DNA of 64,000 nucleotides from Kastovskya adunca ATA6-11-RM4 (GTDB taxonomy: Bacteria > Cyanobacteriota > Cyanobacteriia > Cyanobacteriales > Coleofasciculaceae): positions 1 to 64,000 of the forward strand of contig JAHHHJ010000020.1 of assembly GCA_019359445.1 (NCBI GenBank), in the 5' to 3' direction. The notes under the pieces are model-generated. The model was not told the DNA's origin, made no database searches, and saw only the letters and a list, made by a program, of their open reading frames with translations. Below are positions 1-8,005 of this stretch, in pieces. Within the stretch, counting starts at the first letter, position 1, and each line of letters starts with the position of its first letter. The position numbers and the translations under genes were made by a program.

Positions 1-98
1 GAGCGCTCAGTCGAACGCTCCGAACGCTTCAGGAGATTTAACCTCTACTTTAGTTGGAGCAATCCTGCTAGGGCAAGTTGGGTCTATGAATGAAGAAT

Positions 99-119
99 CC
101 CCTCGCCTTTAGGCAGGGG
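99..119. terminator. Stem-loop upstream of the first gene
   Basis: CCCCT and GCCT pair with AGGC and AGGGG, leaving a two-base TT loop and one bulged C. The stem is GC-rich but has no T-run directly after it, so it may be a terminator of a gene left of the window or a dispersed hairpin repeat. The remaining bases 1-218 show no gene. Confidence 0.4.
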
Positions 120-218
120 AGTGTCAAATCACAATTACAATTTGTAAAGAAGGAAGCACCCTGAAGAATTACTTCCCCACGCTAGCTATCATCGTTTAGT
201 GAATTCGGATATATCCTT

Positions 219-1103
219 ATGGCAGTTGCTAAAGATACAATCTGGGAACGTTTTTTATCTCCCATTGTCCGACTCTTCATTGATGAGGATAAGTTACGGC
301 AATTTCATGAGAGCGTTGATTGGGAAAAAGAGAGCGATCGCTTCCGGCAACCCGGTCTGATTTATCCTCATTACTACAGTAGTCAAAACTTCCACGGCGT
401 TGAAGGGGGCTACCTAAATGGTGGGGCAGCAACATCCTACGATCCCATTACCCAGCGCGTTTTACCGCCTAACGAAGCTTCGGTGCGTCAAACCCTAGTA
501 GATGCTGTCAAAGGACAACCCTGGCGGATTTTAGATTTAGGCTGCGGTACGGGTTCAACAACGTTGATGTTGAAACAAGCCTTTCCGCAAGCAGAGGTAG
601 TTGGGATGGATCTGTCACCCTACATGCTATTCATGGCGGATTATAAAGCCAAACAAGCAGGACTCGATCTCCAGTGGCGGCATGGCAAAGCGGAAGAAAC
701 AGGTTTTCCGGATGCCTCGTTTGACGTAGTGACAGCCTCTTTGCTGTTCCATGAGACTCCTCCTGCTGTCTCTCAATCTATTCTGCGCGAAGCTTTTCGG
801 CTGCTCGTCCCCGGCGGACAAGTGTTGATTCTCGATGGTTCCCAGAAAACCCTGCACCAGGTCAGTTGGTTGACTGAAATTTTTGAAGAGCCATATATCA
901 AGGATTTTGCAGCTGGCAACCTAGATGCGTGGATGGGTAAGGCAGGTTTTGAAGCGGTGCAAAGTGAACAGTTCTGGTGGATACATGAGGTGACACGAGG
1001 TATCAAACCTATTCCTGTAGAAAATGCCGCCGCCCAACGAGTATCCACTAGCAGTGCATTTGATGATTTTGGTTCCGAGGGTATTCCCGCCCCAGCGTTT
1101 TAG
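219..1103 (+). CDS. Class I SAM-dependent methyltransferase
   Basis: A 294-residue soluble protein with a Rossmann-type methyltransferase core. Motif I reads DLGCGTGSTT at about residues 106-115. An acidic post-I strand (VVGMDLSPYM) follows and is expected to bind the ribose of S-adenosylmethionine. The segment FDVVTASLLFHE matches motif IV of the UbiE/Methyltransf_11 group. The N-terminal 95 residues, rich in aromatic and acidic residues, probably form a substrate cap. The ATG at 219 has no strong Shine-Dalgarno sequence. The HAD gene starts 9 bp after the stop, so the two are probably co-transcribed. The methyl acceptor cannot be told from the sequence. Confidence 0.85.
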   Translation: MAVAKDTIWERFLSPIVRLFIDEDKLRQFHESVDWEKESDRFRQPGLIYPHYYSSQNFHGVEGGYLNGGAATSYDPITQRVLPPNEASVRQTLVDAVKGQPWRILDLGCGTGSTTLMLKQAFPQAEVVGMDLSPYMLFMADYKAKQAGLDLQWRHGKAEETGFPDASFDVVTASLLFHETPPAVSQSILREAFRLLVPGGQVLILDGSQKTLHQVSWLTEIFEEPYIKDFAAGNLDAWMGKAGFEAVQSEQFWWIHEVTRGIKPIPVENAAAQRVSTSSAFDDFGSEGIPAPAF

Positions 1104-1112
1104 CACAGCAGC

Positions 1113-1838
1113 ATGACACTAAAGGTAGTTCTGTTTGATTTCAATGGCGTCATTATTAATGATGAAAAAATTCACCAGCAGCTAGTTGAGGAAATCCTGA
1201 TCGCAGAAAATCTGCGCTTTAATCCGAGGGACTATAGAGAGGTGTGTTTGGGTAGGAGCGATCGCGCCTGTCTCACAGAACTGCTAGAACGTCGGGGACG
1301 AATACTAAGCGAAAGCTCCATCACCCAGCTCATGCGGCGTAAAGCCCAAGCCTATCAGCAGCAGCTAGAAAGCTTGAAAAAACTGCCCATCTACTCAGGA
1401 TTGGAAGACCTCATTTATCAACTGCGCGTTGTCCAGGTGCCGATGGCAATTGTGAGTGGGGCGTTACGCTCTGAGGTCGAGCTAGTCTTGGAACGCAGCA
1501 ACTTGGGGCAGCATTTTTCCACCATTGTTAGCGGCGATGACATTAAAGTCAGCAAACCGGAACCAGATGGCTACCTGCTGGCGGTGGAAAAGCTCAACCA
1601 ACAGTTTCCTGAGCTGCGGGCGCAGGCATCAGACTGTCTAGCGATTGAAGATACTCCAGCCGGAATTGAAGCTGCCAAGCGTGCCGGAATGCAAGTTGTG
1701 GGTGTCGCTAATACCTACCCATTTCAAATGATGCAGCGGCAAGCAAACTGGGCGGTGGATTATCTTTCTCAGTTGGATGTTGAATGGGTGCAGCAGGTTT
1801 ATGCTCAACCTACTCGGCAATCTCTCAAAGAGTGTTAG
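1113..1838 (+). CDS. HAD-superfamily hydrolase (beta-PGM/CbbY-like)
   Basis: A 241-residue haloacid dehalogenase-type protein. Motif I is FDFNGV near residue 9, motif II is VSG (about 111-113), motif III is the Lys in SKPEPDGY (about 148) and motif IV is IEDTPAGIEAA (about 175-185). An alpha-helical cap lies between motifs I and II, as in subfamily IA phosphatases and phosphomutases. Motif I carries Asn where most family members have the acid/base Asp (DxD becomes DxN). The nucleophile Asp is kept. The gene follows the methyltransferase gene after 9 bp. The substrate is unknown; a sugar phosphate is the family's usual one. Confidence 0.85.
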   Translation: MTLKVVLFDFNGVIINDEKIHQQLVEEILIAENLRFNPRDYREVCLGRSDRACLTELLERRGRILSESSITQLMRRKAQAYQQQLESLKKLPIYSGLEDLIYQLRVVQVPMAIVSGALRSEVELVLERSNLGQHFSTIVSGDDIKVSKPEPDGYLLAVEKLNQQFPELRAQASDCLAIEDTPAGIEAAKRAGMQVVGVANTYPFQMMQRQANWAVDYLSQLDVEWVQQVYAQPTRQSLKEC

Positions 1839-1908
1839 AATGTCAAGTTGTGATTAGTCTAAGGGTGGAGCCGTTGAGATGGCTCCGGAAACCTATCGAT
1901 CGTCAAAA

Positions 1909-1981
1909 GGGGAATTAGCTCAGTTGGTAGAGTGCTGCGATCGCACCGCAGAGGTCAGGGGTTCGAATCCCCTATTCTCCA
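1909..1981 (+). tRNA. tRNA-Ala (anticodon CGC)
   Basis: All four arms fold. The acceptor stem is 1909-1915 with 1974-1980, including the G3.U70 pair (1911/1978) that is the alanine identity element. The D stem is GCTC/GAGT, the anticodon stem CTGCG/CGCAG, and the T stem AGGGG/CCCCT with loop TTCGAAT. The 7-base anticodon loop is 1940-1946 with anticodon CGC at 1942-1944, reading GCG. The discriminator is A1981 and CCA is not encoded. A HIP1 octamer (1937-1944) covers the anticodon itself. The gene lies 70 bp after the HAD gene. Confidence 0.96.
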
Positions 1982-2214
1982 TTAATATCAGCAAGCCCTA
2001 CTCTATTCTCGCCCTTTGGATGAGCATGCTTTTAGTAATAGCGTTATCAGGAGAACCTTATAGGGGTAACTAGCGATCGCTTACACGGAAGCAATAGCCT
2101 ATAAAGACTTGAGGATCAAGAACAGGGTGAAGAATCATTGTTTACTCAAGTCTATCAATAACGCATCTGGGTATCAGTAAATCAACAATCTCCATCTTCT
2201 TAAAGCGGGGAATA

Positions 2215-5200
2215 TTAACTCTCTTGGCTTCCTTTGTTCAACGATGATAGATTCATCCGACGACTCTCGCGGGAAATGGGGACTAAGGCTGGGGCTTGAC
2301 TTTGACCCTTGCTGTCTTGCAAGCTTTCAACTAATAAAGATAATTGTGCGATCGCGGGAGCCTCAAACACATTACGCAAAGGCAACTCTACCCCAAATGC
2401 ATCGCGAACCCTAGAGACAAGCTGAGTCGCTAGTAAAGAATGCCCCCCCAATTCAAAGAAATTGTCATAGATACCCACCCGCTTCAGTCCCAAAACAGAG
2501 GCAAAAATTTTCACCAGCACGTCCTCAACAGCCGTTCGAGGCGCAACATAACCTCCCGCCAACTCTAACTGGGATGGTTCAAATGCTCTTAAGGCGCGAC
2601 GATTGACCTTGCCATTCACAGTCAAAGGTAAAGACTCCAACACCACAAAAGCCGAAGGAACCATGTACTCAGGTAGCTTCTGAGCCAGATAAATCTGCAA
2701 TTGAGGTACCAACTTACGAGCCGCCTTTGCTTGCAGGGGATTATTGGCATAAGATTGCCACGGACGCACTCGTTTCTCTGGCTGTACTAAAGCAGATGGA
2801 GGGCTAAAGTGAGAATTCTCACCCTCTTCTTGGTTAATCAATTGAACTTGCACAAACAAAACGTCATAGCATCCTTCATTAGCGGCATCCGACCAGCTAA
2901 TATCAACGCTATAGGATAAATCTTCACCCATTGCCCACCAATCCTCTGGTTCCACTCCCAAGGGGAGTTCCTGCAAAGCTTTTTGAAACTGACCTACCGT
3001 TTGAATTTCTCCTGCACCCGACAGCCATTGTGCGGTCTTAACTGCTGTCATCACTCGCGCATTAGGTACATGAGTAATGCTTAGTATTTCTGGCTGGTTC
3101 TCAACCAATAACTGACGTACCTTTGCCACCGTCAAGTTATCCCCGCACCAGTCTAGCCATTGCGATCCCCCCTGCCCCACTTGATAAGGGGGGTTGGGGG
3201 GGTCTATTTCAGCCTCGATATAAAGAATCGCATTGTAACGAAACTGAGTTAACTCATTGTGATGGCGACCCCGCATTAGCTGAATCTGTACGTGACTAAT
3301 CTGGGGAAGGCGCTGCTTTAATGCCCTGAAGAAAGCGGGGTCAATCACTAACTCCGTTTCCTGGAACATTTGCATTTGTACCCGTTGCCGTAGTTGTTCG
3401 CAAGTCAGCGAGGGTTCGGCTTGATACAGTAGCACCGAGGCGTGAAACGCTTGTAACAGCAGCAAGTTACGCACATCTCCAATGAAGATAAAGCCACCGG
3501 GAGCTAATGCCTTTACTGCCCCCTCCAGTACCTGCACAAGATAGTCAACACTGGGAAAATATTGCACAACAGAGTTGAGAATCACCGCATCAAAAGCTTC
3601 TGTTTCCATTCCCTCAAAATCAGTTGCCATCCTCTGGAGTAGCTGCACCTGGGGTAACTCTTGCTTTGCCAATTGCTGCCGAATGTAGTCTAGTGATGCC
3701 TGGGAGAAGTCCGTTCCCTGGTATTTCGTGCAGTGGGGCGCAATCCTCAACAGCAATAGACCTGTCCCACAGCCAATTTCTAGCACTCGATGCGGTTGTA
3801 AAGCCAAAACCTGCCCGACTTGGTTATTCACCCACTCGCGCATCTGTTCTGCTGGGATAGCATCACCCGTGTAACTGCTATTCCAGCCGACAATATTGAA
3901 TGTTGGATCAAAATCAGTAGCGGGTTGGGTATAAGTCTCGTCGTAGAGCATCTGCCATTGCAACACCTGTTCGTCCTGGAATTGCCTTTCTTGCCCCTGC
4001 TCTTGAATACCCTTATCTTCAACATTCAGTGCGACATAAGCGACCAAACGTTTCTCACCCGGTACATCTTCACGAGCCATCACCACCGTTTGCAGCACTG
4101 CCGGATGCTGCTTCAATACTGACTCAATTTCACCCAATTCAATGCGGTAACCGCGAATTTTTACTTGCTCGTCGAGGCGACCTAAAAATTCGATATTGCC
4201 ATCTAGTTGATAACGAACTAAATCGCCTGTTTTATAAAGACGTGCTTCTGGATTATTGCTAAAAGGATTAGAAATAAAGCGTTCAGCCGTTAAATCGGGG
4301 CGGTTTAGATAACCTCGCGCTAGTCCATCCCCACTGATGTACAACTCACCAGCAACGCCAATCGATACAGGTTGTAAATACCTATCCAGAATATAAACTT
4401 GATTGTTGGCAATGGGACGACCAATTGTAGGGGCTACATCAGCTTGCTTTTTGGCAGGAACAGTGCCGGATGTTGTAACTACTGTATTTTCAGTTGGCCC
4501 ATAATTATTCACTACCTGGAAAGGTAGGGAGGCTGAAGGATACTGATGTAGTTTATCTCCCCCTGTGAGTAATAATCGCAAGGCTACGTTGTTAGACCAA
4601 TCTAATAACAAAAACTTTTCGGCTAAAGGTGTAGGTAAAAAGCTAATAGTTATCGCTTTTGATCCTAACCAGCTTTGCAAATTTTCAGGTGATCGCCTAA
4701 TTTCTTCATTAGGAAAATAAATACTAGCTCCTGCACTCAAATAAGGCCAAATTTCCCACCCACAAGCATCAAAAGCAACTCCTGCAACCTGCGTTACGCG
4801 GTCAAGGGGTGAAACGGTAAAGGCTTGTTGATGCCAAAAAACCAGATTTGATAATCCCCGATGTTCAATTTCAACCCCTTTCGGTTTTCCTGTTGTACCA
4901 GAGGTGTAGATAACATAAGCCAGGTTGTCTGCTGTAATGTTACTGGTAGGATTCTCTGCAAGTTCTTGGGCAATAGTTTCCCAATCTTTGTCTAGACAAA
5001 CAACAATTGGGTTATATATTTGGCAATCTGCCTGTATTTCCCCATCTTGCACCACCCTCTCACCAGCAGGGGAATTAATTCCCCCATTAGTAACTAAATT
5101 CGGATCAAGGTGACTATCAATCTCTACGGGTTTAGTTCTATTTAGAGAACTTTCGCTATTAGTCAGCGATTTAAATTGCTGGTGAGTGAGCAACACCGAC

Positions 5201-7146
5201 ACCTGAGCATCTTCAATTATGGAATTCAAACGATCAGAGGGATAGCTAGGGTCTAAGGGTACGTAGGCTCCTCCTGCTTTGAGAATGCCCAACATCCCGA
5301 CGATCATATCGGGAGAGCGCTCGACACAAAGCCCTACTAAAACTTCCGCACTCACACCTTGTTTTTGTAAGTAATGGGCAAGCTGATTACTGCGGCTATT
5401 CAACTCTCGATAAGTGAGTTGCTTGTCTTCAAAAACTACCGCTACAGCGTCAGGAGTCTTTTCTACTTGAGCTTCAAATAACTGATGAATACATGGGTCT
5501 TTGGGGTAATCTACCTGAGTATTATTCCATTCCACTAAGAGTTGATGATGTTCTGATCCACTTAATATCGGTAAACCTGCAATTCGTTGTTCTGGATTGG
5601 CAACAATACCCTCTAACAAAGTTTGAAAATGTCCCAACATTCGGGTAATAGTGGTTTCATCAAATAAATCGGTACTGTACACAACAAAACCGCTAATTCC
5701 TGCTGAAGAATCTGCACCTAATCCATTATTTTGCGGCTGCTCCCACAGATGGAACTCCAAATCAAACCGCGTTGTCCCCGTATCAACAAATTGCAGGGGA
5801 CTGAGTGTTAGTTTTGGTAGCTCTAGCGCCTGCATTGGCGCGTTTTGCAAAGCAAACACGACCTGAAATAGGGGATTTTGGCTTAAATTCCGCTCTGGAT
5901 GCAGTTCCTCCACCAGCTTCTCAAAGGGCAAATCTTGATGAGCATAGGCTCCCAGCGCTACTTCTCGGACTCGATGTAATAATTCCAAAAATGTGGGATT
6001 GCCCGATAGGTCGGTACGCAACACTAAACTATTAACAAAAAAGCCAATTAACCCCTCGATTTCACTCCGGTTACGATTGGCAATTGGCGAACCGACTGTG
6101 ATGTCCTCTTGCTGTGTGTAGCGGTAGAGCAAGGTTTGGAATGCTGCCAGCAAAGTCATGAACAAAGTGACTCCTTCTCTCTGGCTCAAGGCTTCTAGTG
6201 CCTCACTGAGGTTTTTTGGGAGTTGCAAAAACTGGGTTGCACCCCGGTAGGTTTGAACAGCGGGTCTGGCTCGGTCAGTAGGCAGATTCAGTATAGAAAT
6301 GTCTCGCAGGTGCTGTCGCCAGTAAGCTAGTTGTGCCGCTAGCACTTTCCCTTGCAACCACTGGCGTTGCCAATAGGCAAAGTCGGCGTACTGGATGGAT
6401 AATGGAGGGAGTAGTACAGGCTGCTCGTTGCCGATCGCGCTGTAGAGTGCTGCTATCTCTCGAATCAGTATCCCTATAGACCAGCCATCGGAAACAATGT
6501 GATGCAGAATCAGCAATAGCACATACTCTGTCTCATCCAGCCGCAGTAATGTTACTCGCAGCAAGGGAGCTTTAGATAAATCGAAAGGACGCTGAGCCTC
6601 CTGGGTTGTGAGTTGTCGCGCTTGTGTTTCTCGTTCGGCTACTGGAAAGTCTCGCAGGTCTATTACGGGTAGGGATAGAGTTAAGGTGGGAGCAATGACT
6701 TGAACAGGTTGCCCTTCCACCGTTACAAAAGTGGTGCGTAAAGCTTCGTGACGACGCACGATTTGATTAAATGTCTGTTCCAGCGCGGCTAAGTTGAGTG
6801 ACCCGGTCAGACGTACTGCTGCTGGGGTGTTATAGAAGGCATCATTAGGTACTAACTGGTCGAGGAACCACAGCCGTTGTTGAGCAAAGGAGACGGGGAG
6901 GGTTTTGTCCCGCGAGATGGGGAGAAGGGGGGTGGAAGTGTTGCTGGTAGTACGATTAGCGGCTTTTAGAAAGGAAATAATTTCTGCTTTGCGTTCTTGT
7001 ATTTCTGTACGCAGTTCTGGTGTCAGAGTTCCTTCGGGAGCATTACAACAAAGGCGACTTGGCTCTATAAGCGTGTGGCGATCGCCTTCTACAAAAACCT
7101 GAATATCTAAGCTCCGAAGGTAAGACAAAAATTCAACTATTTCCAC
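2215..7146 (-). CDS. Nonribosomal peptide synthetase: TubC dock-C-A(Leu)-N-methyltransferase-PCP
   Basis: A 1643-residue one-module NRPS. In order: a TubC-type N-terminal docking domain (1-60), a condensation domain (about 85-535; SFAQQRLWF and an intact HHIVSDGWS), an adenylation domain (from about 545; YTSGTTGKPKG), a methyltransferase inserted between core motifs A8 and A9 (EIGCGTGLLL at about 1150, NSVVQYFPS), then A10 (NGKVNRRAL) and a carrier domain (GGHSLLATQ). My reading of the ten pocket residues is DAWFLGNVVK, a known Leu code. The methyltransferase has the motifs of cyanobacterial N-MT domains, so N-methyl-Leu is predicted. There is no thioesterase, reductase or C-terminal C domain. 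The A domain has about 45 extra residues (about 655-712) and the N-MT about 14 (1315-1328), both coming from dispersed repeats. It is transcribed after the C-A-PCP gene and the GNAT gene. Confidence 0.95.
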   Translation of the reverse strand: MEIVEFLSYLRSLDIQVFVEGDRHTLIEPSRLCCNAPEGTLTPELRTEIQERKAEIISFLKAANRTTSNTSTPLLPISRDKTLPVSFAQQRLWFLDQLVPNDAFYNTPAAVRLTGSLNLAALEQTFNQIVRRHEALRTTFVTVEGQPVQVIAPTLTLSLPVIDLRDFPVAERETQARQLTTQEAQRPFDLSKAPLLRVTLLRLDETEYVLLLILHHIVSDGWSIGILIREIAALYSAIGNEQPVLLPPLSIQYADFAYWQRQWLQGKVLAAQLAYWRQHLRDISILNLPTDRARPAVQTYRGATQFLQLPKNLSEALEALSQREGVTLFMTLLAAFQTLLYRYTQQEDITVGSPIANRNRSEIEGLIGFFVNSLVLRTDLSGNPTFLELLHRVREVALGAYAHQDLPFEKLVEELHPERNLSQNPLFQVVFALQNAPMQALELPKLTLSPLQFVDTGTTRFDLEFHLWEQPQNNGLGADSSAGISGFVVYSTDLFDETTITRMLGHFQTLLEGIVANPEQRIAGLPILSGSEHHQLLVEWNNTQVDYPKDPCIHQLFEAQVEKTPDAVAVVFEDKQLTYRELNSRSNQLAHYLQKQGVSAEVLVGLCVERSPDMIVGMLGILKAGGAYVPLDPSYPSDRLNSIIEDAQVSVLLTHQQFKSLTNSESSLNRTKPVEIDSHLDPNLVTNGGINSPAGERVVQDGEIQADCQIYNPIVVCLDKDWETIAQELAENPTSNITADNLAYVIYTSGTTGKPKGVEIEHRGLSNLVFWHQQAFTVSPLDRVTQVAGVAFDACGWEIWPYLSAGASIYFPNEEIRRSPENLQSWLGSKAITISFLPTPLAEKFLLLDWSNNVALRLLLTGGDKLHQYPSASLPFQVVNNYGPTENTVVTTSGTVPAKKQADVAPTIGRPIANNQVYILDRYLQPVSIGVAGELYISGDGLARGYLNRPDLTAERFISNPFSNNPEARLYKTGDLVRYQLDGNIEFLGRLDEQVKIRGYRIELGEIESVLKQHPAVLQTVVMAREDVPGEKRLVAYVALNVEDKGIQEQGQERQFQDEQVLQWQMLYDETYTQPATDFDPTFNIVGWNSSYTGDAIPAEQMREWVNNQVGQVLALQPHRVLEIGCGTGLLLLRIAPHCTKYQGTDFSQASLDYIRQQLAKQELPQVQLLQRMATDFEGMETEAFDAVILNSVVQYFPSVDYLVQVLEGAVKALAPGGFIFIGDVRNLLLLQAFHASVLLYQAEPSLTCEQLRQRVQMQMFQETELVIDPAFFRALKQRLPQISHVQIQLMRGRHHNELTQFRYNAILYIEAEIDPPNPPYQVGQGGSQWLDWCGDNLTVAKVRQLLVENQPEILSITHVPNARVMTAVKTAQWLSGAGEIQTVGQFQKALQELPLGVEPEDWWAMGEDLSYSVDISWSDAANEGCYDVLFVQVQLINQEEGENSHFSPPSALVQPEKRVRPWQSYANNPLQAKAARKLVPQLQIYLAQKLPEYMVPSAFVVLESLPLTVNGKVNRRALRAFEPSQLELAGGYVAPRTAVEDVLVKIFASVLGLKRVGIYDNFFELGGHSLLATQLVSRVRDAFGVELPLRNVFEAPAIAQLSLLVESLQDSKGQSQAPALVPISRESRRMNLSSLNKGSQES
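3164..3203. repeat. C/G-rich palindromic dispersed repeat inside the NRPS gene
   Basis: A 40-bp imperfect palindrome (GATCCCCCC to GGGGGGTC) lies in frame in the N-methyltransferase domain and encodes a Pro/Gly-rich stretch containing DPPNPPYQ. The reverse complement matches the intergenic copy near 7923-7958 (CCCCCCTTATCAA core). A shorter relative sits at 55020-55052. The insert falls between the last strands of the methyltransferase fold, where a surface loop is expected. Confidence 0.8.
5043..5096. repeat. MITE-type element fragment in the NRPS adenylation domain
   Basis: CATCTTGCACCA at 5043-5054 is followed 15 bp later by the palindrome GGGAATTAATTCCC (5070-5083). The same two motifs, in the same order and with a 17-bp gap, form one end of the element at 43514-43711 (read on its minus strand). 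Here the copy is part of about 135 extra bp, in frame, between adenylation motifs A2 and A3. The other NRPS in the locus has only 13 residues at that place, against 58 here. Confidence 0.75.
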
Positions 7147-7350
7147 TCATTCAACCCCTTTTACGAGACTAGCCGAAGATAGGAGTTTACTTGCTAGGTA
7201 AGGGAACTGTGGTCTAACCCTGGTATGACACTGGAAGACAACGTAGCAAATATTTACCCGAAGGGCGCGTAACTTTGACGTTTCCTGTTAAATTCAACGA
7301 GCCAGACTCCTGTGACCTCAGCACGCTCAGGAAAAAGCTTTAGCCGCTTG

Positions 7351-7824
7351 CTAGACAGCAGTTTTAAGAAACTTCTCCATTGCGTAATTAATAAAAATCT
7401 CTCCCCCACGTTCCACCTGTTGTTCCCTAACAACGGAGAAGCCTTTATCCAAGAAAAATGGCTTAGCGGTAATACTTGCTTCGGTATACAAGCGATTAAG
7501 CCCTAATTCATCAGCTTTTGCCTCAATTGCCCCATAAATCTTACTGCCAATACCCCGGCGCTGATAATCTTTGTGGCAGTAGAAGCAGTCTATATGTCCG
7601 CTAGATTCTAACTCGCCGAAACCCGCGATCGCGCCTTCATCATCAGCAACGTAAGTAAATCGCTGAGAACAGACCTTTGCCCAGTCTCTAAAATAAATAT
7701 CCTCTGGTGCCCATGCCTTAACCTGATTGAGCGAGTAATCACGAATGTTAATTTCACGCACTGTGTCGTAGAACAACTGCGCTAGTTGAACACCATCTTG
7801 CTCCTGAAACAATCGTATTTTCAT
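7351..7824 (-). CDS. GNAT-family N-acetyltransferase
   Basis: A 157-residue GNAT protein. The acetyl-CoA pyrophosphate loop reads QRRGIGSKIY (about residues 88-97) after the beta-4 strand HIDCFYCHKDY, and the C-terminal strand pattern (FFLDKGFSVV) is typical. The ATG at 7824 (MKIRLFQEQ) is preferred over the upstream GTG at 7836 because GGAG lies about 8 bp before it and family members usually begin near this point. The gene lies between the two NRPS genes on the same strand, so it may acetylate the peptide product or give self-protection, but gene order is the only evidence. Confidence 0.85.
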   Translation of the reverse strand: MKIRLFQEQDGVQLAQLFYDTVREINIRDYSLNQVKAWAPEDIYFRDWAKVCSQRFTYVADDEGAIAGFGELESSGHIDCFYCHKDYQRRGIGSKIYGAIEAKADELGLNRLYTEASITAKPFFLDKGFSVVREQQVERGGEIFINYAMEKFLKTAV

Positions 7825-7922
7825 CAAACGCTCCACTGGCTAACTATTTATTTGGGGTGGGTAGTCGCAGGGGTGTAAAACTCATGTAGTGTTATACAAA
7901 TTTCATAAAATAGCGCTACAAA

Positions 7923-7958
7923 TCACCCCCCTAACCCCCCTTATCAAAGGGAAAAATC
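7923..7958. repeat. Intergenic copy of the C/G-rich dispersed repeat
   Basis: Contains runs CCCCCCTAACCCCCCTTATCAA and then GGG, and matches the reverse complement of the in-gene copy at 3164-3203. It lies in the 181-bp gap between the second NRPS gene and the GNAT gene. It shows the same element in its usual non-coding setting. Confidence 0.7.
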
Positions 7959-8005
7959 ATATAGTATCTGTAGCAAACATTCAGGGAATTGGTGTTACGC
8001 TTTTC

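Noticed and set aside
1879-2073. Plus-strand frame of 64 codons over the tRNA
   Set aside because: It reads through tRNA-Ala(CGC) and has no independent support.
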